NCBI GenBank assembly: GCA_050943595.1
Contig: JBMNPM010000005.1
Coordinates: 62,001 to 126,000 of the forward strand
Source: JAXGXJ01 sp050943595
Lineage (GTDB): Bacteria; Actinomycetota; Thermoleophilia; RBG-16-64-13
Direction of reading: 5' to 3'
Length of the DNA stretch: 64,000 nucleotides
The translations under genes and the position numbers were made by a program. The notes beneath the pieces were generated by a model. The model saw nothing but the letters and a program-made list of their open reading frames with translations. It made no database searches and was not told where the DNA came from. Below, in pieces: positions 50,077 through 58,655 of the stretch; position 1 is the stretch's first letter, and each line of letters opens with the position of its first letter.

Positions 50077-51165
50077 CTACTCGCAGATGGTCGTGTCGTC
50101 GGCTATGAAGGCCTCGGTTCTGCGTCGCGCGTCCTCGTCGCTGTACTGGATGGGCGGAGATTTCATGAAGTACGACGATGGATCGTACAGGGCGCCCGAC
50201 ACACCTCTGTCGAGTGCCAACTTGGCACAACGTACAGCATCGATGACGATGCCGGCCGAGTTGGGCGAGTCCACTACTTCCAGCTTGAGCTCGATGTTGA
50301 GCGGTACATCGCCGAACGTGCGGCCTTCCATGCGGATGTATGCCCACTTGCGGTCATCCAGCCATTCCACGTAGTCGGAGGGGCCGATATGGATGTTCTT
50401 CTTACCCATATCGTAGTCGAGCTGTGAGGTGACCGAGTTGGTCTTGGAGATCTTTTTGCTCTCCAAGCGCTCGCGCTCCAGCATGTTGAGGAAGTCGGTG
50501 TTGCCACCAACGTTGAGCTGTGAGGTCCGCTCCAGACGGACGCCCCGCTCTCGCATGAGTCGCGTCAGCACGCGGTGAACGATGGTCGCGCCCACCTGTG
50601 ATTTGATGTCGTCGCCGATAACAGGCAGGCCCCGCTCTTCAAAGCGTTGCTGCCAGTACTTCTCCCGCGCTATGAAGACGGGGATACAGTTGACCATGGC
50701 GCACCCGGCATCGAGAATCTGCTCGACATACCACTTGGTTGCGTGCTCACTACCTACGGGCAGGTAGTTGACCACGACGTCGGTCTTGGTGTCCTTGAGA
50801 ATGTTGGCTACATCATCGGTCGGGCCGGGCGCTTTCTCGATGACCTCGGAGAGGTACTTACCCAATCCGTCATGGGTCATGCCACGATAGACTTTGACTC
50901 CCATCTCGGGTACATCGCAGAACTTGACCGTGCAATTCCTGCCGCTATCGATGGCCTGGGAGAGGTCTTTACCCACTTTGTCCTTGTCGATGTCGAAGGC
51001 GCAGGTGAACTCAATGTCGGAGATGTGATACCCGCCGAGATTCACGTTCATGAGGCCAGGGACGAATTCATCCGCCTTTGCATTCCGGTAGTACTCCACC
51101 CCCTGGATGAAGGACGAGGCACAATTTCCCACCCCGATGATGCCTACCCGTACTTTATCGCTCAA
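50077..51165 (-). CDS. ino1: Inositol-3-phosphate synthase
   Basis: Converts glucose 6-phosphate to inositol 3-phosphate with internal NAD+ cycling. 362 aa, the short actinobacterial/archaeal type. NAD fold [20 protein letters not shown]; family blocks [63 protein letters not shown] and [22 protein letters not shown]. The TTG at 51165 is used because GGGAGGA lies five bases upstream; it overlaps the end of the phosphatidyltransferase gene by 11 bp. Its product supplies phosphatidylinositol and possibly mycothiol-like thiols. Confidence 0.95.
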   Translation of the reverse strand: MSDKVRVGIIGVGNCASSFIQGVEYYRNAKADEFVPGLMNVNLGGYHISDIEFTCAFDIDKDKVGKDLSQAIDSGRNCTVKFCDVPEMGVKVYRGMTHDGLGKYLSEVIEKAPGPTDDVANILKDTKTDVVVNYLPVGSEHATKWYVEQILDAGCAMVNCIPVFIAREKYWQQRFEERGLPVIGDDIKSQVGATIVHRVLTRLMRERGVRLERTSQLNVGGNTDFLNMLERERLESKKISKTNSVTSQLDYDMGKKNIHIGPSDYVEWLDDRKWAYIRMEGRTFGDVPLNIELKLEVVDSPNSAGIVIDAVRCAKLALDRGVSGALYDPSSYFMKSPPIQYSDEDARRRTEAFIADDTTICE

Positions 51166-51763
51166 CGAATCCTCCCTGTTTCTTGCCCAGTTGGCGGTAA
51201 GTGTGGACGACACGCTGGATGACTGTGAATACGGTCAGGGCCAGCATGATGTAGATCACGTACGACAGAATATTGAAAAAGAGTCCTAAAGCGATAAGTA
51301 TTACCCGCTCCGGCCTGCTCATCAATCCGACCTTGCATTCGATTCCCAGACTTTCGGATCTGGCTCTAGTGTAGCTGACGAGCAGACTTCCCATGAGAGC
51401 CAGTACCACCAGAGCGGCGTCGATAGAATGCCCCTTGGACGCGAGCAGATAGGCGATACCCGCCAGGATAACCCCTTCTGAGACGCGATCCAACGTGGAA
51501 TCCAGAAAGGCGCCGAAAGGGCTGCTCTTCTGCGTGCGCCGGGCCAGAGCTCCGTCGAGCATATCGCAGCAGCCGGCCACCAGGAAAATGATACCCGCGT
51601 AGATGAGGTGATTGGCCACTACCAAGACGGCAGCCACCACGTTGAGGACGGTTCCCGCGATGGTTACCTGGTTGGGGGATATTCTGAGCCGCTCCAGGGC
51701 TGCAAGTAGCGGTGTGAAACCCCTGCGCAGCTGAACTCCGAAAAAATCGCGAATGTGTTCCAT
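51155..51763 (-). CDS. CDP-alcohol phosphatidyltransferase (likely phosphatidylinositol-phosphate synthase)
   Basis: 202 aa, six membrane segments. The active site D-G-x2-A-R-x8-G-x3-D-x3-D is complete as [33 protein letters not shown]-terminal amphipathic helix [34 protein letters not shown]. In actinobacteria the homologue next to pimA joins CDP-diacylglycerol with inositol phosphate, and here it overlaps ino1, so that substrate is the best guess. Archaetidyl- or glycerophosphate-type specificity cannot be excluded from the motif. Confidence 0.92.
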   Translation of the reverse strand: MEHIRDFFGVQLRRGFTPLLAALERLRISPNQVTIAGTVLNVVAAVLVVANHLIYAGIIFLVAGCCDMLDGALARRTQKSSPFGAFLDSTLDRVSEGVILAGIAYLLASKGHSIDAALVVLALMGSLLVSYTRARSESLGIECKVGLMSRPERVILIALGLFFNILSYVIYIMLALTVFTVIQRVVHTYRQLGKKQGGFVER

Positions 51764-51860
51764 ACCCTGCTAACGTTGGATTCGCTGGGCTGATTGTCTC
51801 AGCAAATGGCGATTGTAACAGTACGGACCACCGGCCACCACCCGCGACAACTGTCTGCGA

Positions 51861-53012
51861 CTATTCATTGGGATCGCTATGTGGAGGGTCGCGCGGGGGC
51901 GGCGGAACCGGCTGAGCCGGTATGAGGACGACACCGTCATCAGCGGCCCAGGGCGCTCTCGACATCTTGAACTGGTAGAAGGTCAGCGTGTGTTTGAGCA
52001 TCGAAAGGAGCGGAAGCGAAGCAAGCATCCCTACGATCCCACCGATCTGTGCTCCAGCCAGAAGTGCGAAGATCACCACCAACGGATGGACGCCCACCGA
52101 ACTGCCCACGATGTTAGGTGCCAAGATGTGGCTCTCCAACTGTTGGATGACTAAGTAAAGGATGATGATCCACACGGCGGTCATGGGTGAGTGGAAGAAG
52201 GCGGCTACGACAGGGGGGGCGGCACCTAGGAAGGGCCCTACATATGGGATCACCTCGGTTACTCCGGCTATGAATCCAAACAGCAGAGCGTATTGACCTC
52301 CTTCAGGCCATATTCCCACTACGTCCCAACTGAGGATCCAGATGGCCATACCACAGGCCAACCCTACGGTCGCCCCCAACAACGCCTGGCCGCGGACGAA
52401 CTTACTGAAGGAGGTCTGCAGCCCGACCACGTAGTCGTGTTTGACTTGAGGGTCACCGGGGGCGAGGCGGGTGAGGAAGCGGAAGATCCGTTTACCATCG
52501 AGGAGCATATAGAAACTCACGACTATAATCAGGAAGATGTCTATCAGCACGTTGACCACACTCATGCCGAGTGAGAACAGCGTGCCGATAGAGGCCGCAC
52601 CGTTCTTCTGTGCCCAGACGACTATGTCTGTGGTGTTCAGTTGCAGGTTGACGTTGATATTCCTCTGGGTCAGCCAAGTCTGTATGTCGGCCAACAGGTC
52701 ATTTAGACTGTTTAGCCAGTTGGGGATGGCCTTGAAAAATCCCTGGAGCTGGCCGATGAGGGGAGGGCCGAAGAAGACGATCACCAAGACCACGACGGCC
52801 AAGAAGCTCAGATAGACCAGCGGCACCGCCAGCCATCGGGGAGCTCGGATGCGGCCCATGGCCAGCACCAATGGGTTGAGCAACATGGCTACGATGACTG
52901 AGACAAGGAAGACGAGGACTGCGTGGCTCATCACCTTGCTGAAGTACAGAGCAAGGAAGATAGCCACAGGGATAAGGACCAGCTGGACCCAACGTGGGAT
53001 CGAGATATGCAC
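51861..53012 (-). CDS. AI-2E-family (PerM/TqsA) permease
   Basis: 383 aa with about eight membrane segments: WVQLVLIPVAIFLALYFSKVMSHAVLVFLVSVIVAMLLNPLV, then a periplasmic helical loop (LIGQLQGFFKAIPNWLNSL) and the family block FGFIAGVTEVIPYVGPFLGAAPPVVAAF, ending ILAPNIVGSSVGVHPLVVIFALLAGAQIGGIVGMLASLPLL. Members export small molecules; the original AI-2 link is not general. The GTG at 53012 has AAGGAG six bases upstream, and the longer frame is out of place. Ends 98 bp before the phosphatidyltransferase start. Confidence 0.9.
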   Translation of the reverse strand: MHISIPRWVQLVLIPVAIFLALYFSKVMSHAVLVFLVSVIVAMLLNPLVLAMGRIRAPRWLAVPLVYLSFLAVVVLVIVFFGPPLIGQLQGFFKAIPNWLNSLNDLLADIQTWLTQRNINVNLQLNTTDIVVWAQKNGAASIGTLFSLGMSVVNVLIDIFLIIVVSFYMLLDGKRIFRFLTRLAPGDPQVKHDYVVGLQTSFSKFVRGQALLGATVGLACGMAIWILSWDVVGIWPEGGQYALLFGFIAGVTEVIPYVGPFLGAAPPVVAAFFHSPMTAVWIIILYLVIQQLESHILAPNIVGSSVGVHPLVVIFALLAGAQIGGIVGMLASLPLLSMLKHTLTFYQFKMSRAPWAADDGVVLIPAQPVPPPPRDPPHSDPNE

Positions 53013-53198
53013 GCCGTCTCCTTCGTGCTGCTCTGTTGCGGATAGGCTGGGACAGCTTAGCAGCCCGTCGGTCCCATCGTGACAAGAATACTTCTTCGCA
53101 GGTCTTCTCCGCAGGCGCATTCGACACGTGGGGGCAGATACCTTCTATCTGGCTATTCTATCTGGCCAAGATGTGCACAAAGTGGTAAGGTGACGCCG

Positions 53199-54002
53199 AT
53201 GCAAGTAGGGATCACTCCACCTGAGATCAGCGACCAGGAAGAGCTGCTTAGACGTGCAAGGCGTCGTGCGGCCCTATGTCGCAGGCGTCGGATACGCTTC
53301 GGTGCCGGCTTCGCTCTCCTATGTCTGCTGGTCGCGACCGTGGTTATTGTACTGGTCGGCGACGGGTCTACCACCGTCAACGCGCAGACGCTCTTGGCCG
53401 GCACATCCTCCGGCGAATCCGCACCGGTCGCAGCGTCCGGCGAAGAACGTCCTGCCTTCGCTCGATTGGGGGATCGCAACCTCATCCTACCAGTGGCTGC
53501 CAAAGACGCCACCATCATCGCTTATCAACCCGTGAACGACGAGCGGGCTCTGGTACTTACACCCATCGGCACATGCGCCAATGGCAACGCTGTAGCCCGT
53601 TTCTTCCGCGGGCTCTTCACATCGGAGCCTGCGGTGCGCTATTACCAGCTGGATGGAGAAGGTGCTTCTCCCACCAACTCAGTCCTCATAGGAGCCCCGG
53701 TCGGTTCCGTTGTCACCTCGCCTGTCTCAGGGGTGGTCACGGGGGTCAAGGAATACAAGTTGTACGGAAAGTACGACGACGTGCAGATCGAGATCAGGCC
53801 CGAGGAGTTGAGCGGGACCACGGTCACGCTCATGTTTATCAATGATCCCGTCGTCTCCATCGGCGAAGTGGTGACTGCGAGGAAGACCCAGTTGGGTAAG
53901 GTACGCGAATGTCCGCCCGAATTGGCCCCCTCTCTTGGCCGCTACACTCATGACTCTGGGGCCCACATCCATCTTACGGTTACCGAGAAGCCCGTAGGCT
54001 AG
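53199..54002 (+). CDS. Membrane-anchored M23-like protein with incomplete active site
   Basis: About 267 aa. A basic N-terminus and one membrane segment (FALLCLLVATVVIVLV) put the rest outside. The C-terminal half follows the M23 (lysostaphin-type) fold: GAPVGSVVTSPVSGVVTGVKEYKLYGKYDDVQIEI, VVSIGEVVTARKTQLGKV and the terminal HxH of SGAHIHLTV. The upstream H and D of the metal site (HxxxD) are not found, so it may bind rather than cut peptidoglycan, as activators such as EnvC do. ATG 53199; GTG 53190 is an alternative. Confidence 0.75.
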   Translation: MQVGITPPEISDQEELLRRARRRAALCRRRRIRFGAGFALLCLLVATVVIVLVGDGSTTVNAQTLLAGTSSGESAPVAASGEERPAFARLGDRNLILPVAAKDATIIAYQPVNDERALVLTPIGTCANGNAVARFFRGLFTSEPAVRYYQLDGEGASPTNSVLIGAPVGSVVTSPVSGVVTGVKEYKLYGKYDDVQIEIRPEELSGTTVTLMFINDPVVSIGEVVTARKTQLGKVRECPPELAPSLGRYTHDSGAHIHLTVTEKPVG

Positions 54003-54096
54003 GAGCCTGGTAGGCGGTCGAGTGGCACCGCCTACCTCCACCTCGGCCGGGATTCGGGTGTACCGCAAGAGTCCGGCGGCTATGAAAGAGGGTACT

Positions 54097-55077
54097 GTGA
54101 CAGCACGCTACTGCGCTAAATGCGGCGGGCCTATCGAAGAACGATTGGTTGACGGTCGCCCTCGTGAGGTCTGCTCTTCTTGCGGCACCGTCTTCTACCA
54201 GAATCCGCTCCCTGCTGCAGCGTCCCTGGTCTTGGATCAGCAGCGGCGGGTACTTCTCGTCAAGCGCAAGTACGAGCCCAGCAGAGGTATGTGGTGCCTT
54301 CCCATAGGCTTTGCCGAGATGGGTGAGACCATCGCCCAAGCGGCACTGCGGGAGCTGCGCGAAGAGTCCAGTGTGGAGGGACGTATCATTCGGCTCATCG
54401 ATGCCGATTCCTGGACTGGCGCCTTCTACGGCGACCTGTTGGTCGTCACGTTTGAGGTGGAGAAGATCGGCGGCACGGAGGCCGCAGGTGACGACGCCGA
54501 GGCCGTGGACTACTTCCCCATCGATGGACTGCCGCCGCTCGCTTTTCCATCCAACGAGAAGGCCATCCGACTCTGTGCGGAGCTACACCAGGACGAGTGG
54601 GCTATGCACGAGTCGTTCCATCGGCTGGGGGAAGATACTAAGTCTGGGATGCTGTCGGACAGTCTCATCGGTTTCGTCAGGGAGCACGCTGCGTATTTGG
54701 CGCGACTCTGGCTGGCCGACGTACGGTCTAGTCATACCACAGCCGGTTACCGACGCATGGATCCAGATGTGCTGCTGCAGGAGTGCATCTCGGGTCTTAA
54801 GCTACTGGGCCGGTGGCTTGAAGGCGAGAGCACCGAGGAGGGCATTAAGGACTTCCATCGAACGCTGGGAGCCCGTCGGCGGTCCGGTGGCGTGAGACTG
54901 GGTGAAGTCCTTTCGGCGCTCATGTTGGTTAAGAAGCTCGTCTGGACGTACGCACTCTCTCAGGGCGTGTGGCAGCGGCCGGTGGAGATGTACCGGGTTA
55001 TGGAGTTACAGAGCCGCTTCGCCACTTTCTTCGACAAAGCCATGTACCAATCGGTCCGCGGCTTCGAGGGTGAATGA
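54097..55077 (+). CDS. Zinc-ribbon Nudix hydrolase with helical C-terminal domain
   Basis: 326 aa. Zinc ribbon CAKCGG and CSSCG at 6-28, then a Nudix domain with box GFAEMGETIAQAALRELREESSV (the usual last glycine is serine). This top part resembles NADH pyrophosphatases and related NUDT enzymes that hydrolyse X-linked nucleoside diphosphates. From about 170 on an all-helical domain (LSDSLIGFVREHAAYLARLWLADV; LLQECISGLKLLGRWL; LVKKLVWTYALSQGVW) resembles the RsbRD N-terminal sensory domain seen in stress regulators, an unusual partner. GTG start with GAGGG five bases upstream. Confidence 0.8.
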   Translation: MTARYCAKCGGPIEERLVDGRPREVCSSCGTVFYQNPLPAAASLVLDQQRRVLLVKRKYEPSRGMWCLPIGFAEMGETIAQAALRELREESSVEGRIIRLIDADSWTGAFYGDLLVVTFEVEKIGGTEAAGDDAEAVDYFPIDGLPPLAFPSNEKAIRLCAELHQDEWAMHESFHRLGEDTKSGMLSDSLIGFVREHAAYLARLWLADVRSSHTTAGYRRMDPDVLLQECISGLKLLGRWLEGESTEEGIKDFHRTLGARRRSGGVRLGEVLSALMLVKKLVWTYALSQGVWQRPVEMYRVMELQSRFATFFDKAMYQSVRGFEGE

Positions 55078-55159
55078 TGGGGATGGACGGCGGTTGACGG
55101 CGACTGATGGGGAGCCGCCGGGTAGGTCCGGCTGAACAGGAGTTCTCCTAGACGCGGTT

Positions 55160-56191
55160 CTAGACGTTGAAGCGAAAGTTGATTATGTCGCCATCGGCGA
55201 CGGTGTAGTCCTTGCCTTCTATCCGCAGCACGCCCGCATCACGACAGGCCTTCATGTTGCCGTGTTGCATGAAGTCGTCGTAGGAGACGACTTCGGCACG
55301 TATGAAGCCTCTTTGGATGTCGGAGTGAATGGCGCCGGCCGCTTCGCGCGCCGTCTCGCCGGCCCGGATGGGCCATGCCCGTACCTCGTCTTCTCCCGTC
55401 GTCAGAAAACTGATGAGGCCCAGTTGTGAGAATGTGGCTTGGGCCACTATCTCGCCCGCCGGACCGGGCAGATTGAGGGCCGCGGCATACTCCTCCTGCT
55501 CCTCGATCGACAGGCGGGCGACCTCCAGAGCGTCAATGAAAGGAAAGGCCAGAAGATGACGCTCGCGGGCCGTGGCGGCCAACGTCTCCGGAACCGTCCC
55601 GGTCTCTGATTCGGTGTTCACCAACAGCAGTTGCGGCGTGAGTGTGAGGAACTGGTAGCCACGAATAAAGGACAGCTGCCCCTCATCGAAGTCGACTTCG
55701 CGAAGGGGCGTCTCGTTTTCCAGGGCTTCCCGGCAACGGGTCAGAGCCTTTTTGCCCACATCGGACAGAGGGGCCTTCTTGGCCCTCTCGAAGGCCCGCT
55801 CCACCCTGATTAGGTCAAACAGCAGGAACTCTCGGTCCAGTTCCTCCAAGTCGGTCTTCGGGTGGACCGGCTCGCCCAGCATATGGTTTTCAAAAGCTCT
55901 CACTACATGCAGATACACTTGGCCCCCGGCCAGCGCATCCAGATAACGTTCCATCTCCCCTTTGCGGGCGCTGGCTTCCGGCCAGACGACCTCACGTACT
56001 TTGAGTTCAGCGAAGGTCGTCTTCTTAGGTGCAAAGATCTCGGACAGGCATCGCACCCGCGCATCACCGACGTGCACGGTGGCTATGTGCCCGTCACCTC
56101 GTCCTTCAGCCAACGCCGAGATCAGAGTGGTCTTGCCACACCCCTTCAAGCCGATGATGCGTGCTTCCAACGTGTCTCCCCTGCCTTGCAC
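55160..56191 (-). CDS. Reduced YchF/Obg-like P-loop protein with TGS domain
   Basis: 343 aa. The P-loop ARIIGLKGCGKTTLISAL is kept, and LHVVRAFENHMLGEPVHPKTDLEELDREFLLFDL follows the YchF pattern, as does the C-terminal TGS/DUF933 part (TTGEDEVRAWPIRAGETAREAAGAIHSDIQRGFIRAEV; GKDYTVADGDIINFRFNV). The DxxG switch II motif of YchF (DIAGLVKGA) is missing and replaced by WPEASARKG, so GTP or ATP hydrolysis may be altered. Base switch NTES stands near the G4 position. The role is unknown; YchF proteins bind ribosomes. Confidence 0.82.
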   Translation of the reverse strand: MQGRGDTLEARIIGLKGCGKTTLISALAEGRGDGHIATVHVGDARVRCLSEIFAPKKTTFAELKVREVVWPEASARKGEMERYLDALAGGQVYLHVVRAFENHMLGEPVHPKTDLEELDREFLLFDLIRVERAFERAKKAPLSDVGKKALTRCREALENETPLREVDFDEGQLSFIRGYQFLTLTPQLLLVNTESETGTVPETLAATARERHLLAFPFIDALEVARLSIEEQEEYAAALNLPGPAGEIVAQATFSQLGLISFLTTGEDEVRAWPIRAGETAREAAGAIHSDIQRGFIRAEVVSYDDFMQHGNMKACRDAGVLRIEGKDYTVADGDIINFRFNV

Positions 56192-56314
56192 TTGCGATGG
56201 AGCTTTAGTGTAGCATCATCTTAATCAGCCCTGTCTCTGGGGCCTGCTACGCGGGTAGTGTTGCGGATTTCATCGGTCTTGGAGTCACGGTCGCCCCCGG
56301 GACCTCTGCTACCG

Positions 56315-58312
56315 CTACTGTTGAAGCAGCTTGTAGAGTAGTGCACAGACCTCTCCCCGGCTCGCCGGGGCCAGGAAGTCGTAGTTCTTGCCCACGCCCA
56401 CCAGCCCGTCTAGGAGTCCCGCGTAGGCAGCCCGGCGTGCGTAAGGGAAGTGGTCGTTGGAGAAGTTGGAGAACGGTGCAATGTAATCAGCCGGTGGCAC
56501 GGGAAGGTTGGCGCTGCGTACTATCATAGTGATCAACTGGGCCCGTGTAAGCGATCGGTAGGGAGAGAAGTGTCCACTGGTGGTGCCGTTGGTGATCCCC
56601 ATGCGCCAGGCAACGGCGACGTAATGGTAGGGATACAGTTCCCCCGGTATCCTGATGACATCGGTAAAAGGACAGGTATCGGTCTCGCGAGGTTGATAGC
56701 CTAATGTCAACACGATCATCTTGGCGAACTGCTGGCGTCGTAGGTCATCTTCTGGGCGGAAGAGGCCGTCGGACGTACCCCTGACTATGCCCAGGGCTGC
56801 CAGATGCTCGATTTGCTCGAAGTAGGGGTTGCTACCCGCCGACACGTCGACAAAACGGGGCGTGGCCGGCACTGTTGTGCTGGTGGTGGTCGTCGTAGTT
56901 GTGGAGCCGGTCGTCGTGGTCGTTGTGGAAGGGGTGGAGACGGTGGTTACGGTAGTTGCGGGGGTGCTTGTGACGGTGGTCACCTGAGCCGATTTTTTCG
57001 CCGCAGCGACCGCTCCGTCGGCGTTCAGAAGCCCCCAGCCGAATCTTCGGTCCCAGCCCGACGCACCCAGGTCGTCGGCTGTATTCATCAGGATGTCCGC
57101 CACCTCAGTCATACTCAACTGTGGTGCAGCTGAGAGCAGGAGTGCCGCTACCCCGGTTACGAACGGGGCGGCGAACGACGTACCGTTTTGTACGATGTAG
57201 TTGTCGGCTCCCACCGTTGTTGTCCAGATATCGGTGCCCGGGGCGACCAAGTCGAGGTTTGTGCCGGTGCAGGAGAACCAGGCCAGTTCATTCGTCTGTG
57301 TCCGACTGGTTGCCCCCACGGCCAGGACTCCGGGGAGGGCTGCCGGATAAGCGACGTAAGTTGAGGAGCTGTTGCCGGCAGCGCCGACGACGGTGACCCC
57401 GTGCTTTACAGCATAGGCGATGGCGTCGATCTCGACTGCAGTGCTCTGGCTGCCGGCGAAACTGATGTTGATTATGTCGGCTCCGTGATCGACGGCCCAG
57501 TATATGCCCTCGGCCAGAGCGTAGTCGTAGGTGTCCCCACGCTTCGCGATCTTCACGGGCATGATTTTTACGTCCCAGGCTACGCCGGCCATGCCCAAGC
57601 CGTTATTGCCTTGGGCGACCGCTACTCCTGCTACCTGCGTCCCGTGGCCGATGTCGTCCCGCCAGTACGGCCACTCACTGCGCCGGTCGAGGACACTGTA
57701 GGGAGAGACGATACGGCCTTCAAAATCGGGCAGGTTCTTGTCTATCCCGGTGTCGAGTACTGCTACGGTAACATCGGGTGAGCCGGTCTCCACGTCCCAC
57801 GCGGTGGGCATACCGATTCGCCGCAGACCCCATTGCCCGATCCCCACGCTCGGAAGGTAGAGGGGATCGTTGGGAGTGAGACAGGCGCTGCGGACGGCGC
57901 TCTCCTGTGCCCAGACTACGCCGGGAAGACGGCGGACCGTGTTCAGTGTCTTGGCCAACTTGGCCTTCTGGGCCGGAGCGATCTGCAGCGAATAGGTACC
58001 CTCGTGTCCGATGGCCTCCGCTGAGGAGAGCCCGAACATCCTCAGGTTGGGAGGTGGGGACTTCGGGTCGACCTTTACCACCACCCGTTGTCCGTCATCC
58101 AATCCGTCACGACCGGAAGAGTCGTCGACGCCGACCAGAGGTCGGTCGGTTATCGACGCCGCTCTCGCATCTCCGCAGTCGATTCCAAGCCACAGCAGAC
58201 CTGTGGCGAGGGTGATAAGGGCCAGGCACACGACGAATACAACGCACCGGAGTCGACGCGTCGTGTCTACGCCTCTTGTCTTTGACATAGAGGAGCCGGG
58301 CAGCAATCTCAT
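56315..58312 (-). CDS. Secreted subtilisin-like protease with C-terminal SLH domains
   Basis: 665 aa. Signal anchor CVVFVVCLALITLATGLLWLGI, an I9-type propeptide-like segment (about 50-140), then peptidase S8 with the triad in TVAVLDTGID, RDDIGHGTQVAGVA and NGTSFAAPFVTGVAALL. A Thr-rich stretch (TTTTTTGSTTTTTTTSTTV) links to two or three SLH units (FRPEDDLRRQQFAKMIVLTLGYQ; FSPYRSLTRAQLITMIVRSANL). The protease should be anchored to the cell wall. ATG at 58312; a second ATG eight codons in is possible. Confidence 0.92.
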   Translation of the reverse strand: MRLLPGSSMSKTRGVDTTRRLRCVVFVVCLALITLATGLLWLGIDCGDARAASITDRPLVGVDDSSGRDGLDDGQRVVVKVDPKSPPPNLRMFGLSSAEAIGHEGTYSLQIAPAQKAKLAKTLNTVRRLPGVVWAQESAVRSACLTPNDPLYLPSVGIGQWGLRRIGMPTAWDVETGSPDVTVAVLDTGIDKNLPDFEGRIVSPYSVLDRRSEWPYWRDDIGHGTQVAGVAVAQGNNGLGMAGVAWDVKIMPVKIAKRGDTYDYALAEGIYWAVDHGADIINISFAGSQSTAVEIDAIAYAVKHGVTVVGAAGNSSSTYVAYPAALPGVLAVGATSRTQTNELAWFSCTGTNLDLVAPGTDIWTTTVGADNYIVQNGTSFAAPFVTGVAALLLSAAPQLSMTEVADILMNTADDLGASGWDRRFGWGLLNADGAVAAAKKSAQVTTVTSTPATTVTTVSTPSTTTTTTGSTTTTTTTSTTVPATPRFVDVSAGSNPYFEQIEHLAALGIVRGTSDGLFRPEDDLRRQQFAKMIVLTLGYQPRETDTCPFTDVIRIPGELYPYHYVAVAWRMGITNGTTSGHFSPYRSLTRAQLITMIVRSANLPVPPADYIAPFSNFSNDHFPYARRAAYAGLLDGLVGVGKNYDFLAPASRGEVCALLYKLLQQ

Positions 58313-58655
58313 TCCTTTCCCATCACCGATGGCTCTTCACCGGCTTGATCAGCCTCATCAGCCGGCCATAGGTATGCCTATACCCTATCGGCACTTTCCC
58401 GTGTGTCGTTGAGAGCGCACTGACTCCCTAATGTATTTAACATGCAAAGATATTCAACACGCGAGGATACCAGGCTCTGCGCATATCGACTCGGGTTAGG
58501 CTCATTGAGGTCCGTCTTCCGTCTTGGCCCTGGTGTCAATCCTGGCTCTGGTGCCACTAAAAGTATAGATACTAGATACCCTTTTTACGGCATCCTTATG
58601 CAGATGCGGCTATACTTCAGAGATGCCGTTCCGAAACACATCAAGTGAGGTTCTT
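58313..58655. other. Intergenic control region between divergent exported proteins
   Basis: About 340 bp. An imperfect inverted repeat around 58366-58388 (ATAGGTAT / TATACCCTAT) lies upstream of the protease gene. A TATACT at 58611-58616 may serve as -10 for the parvulin gene, without a good -35. The short palindrome GTATAGATAC is at about 58563-58572. Nothing that codes is recognised. Confidence 0.4.
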
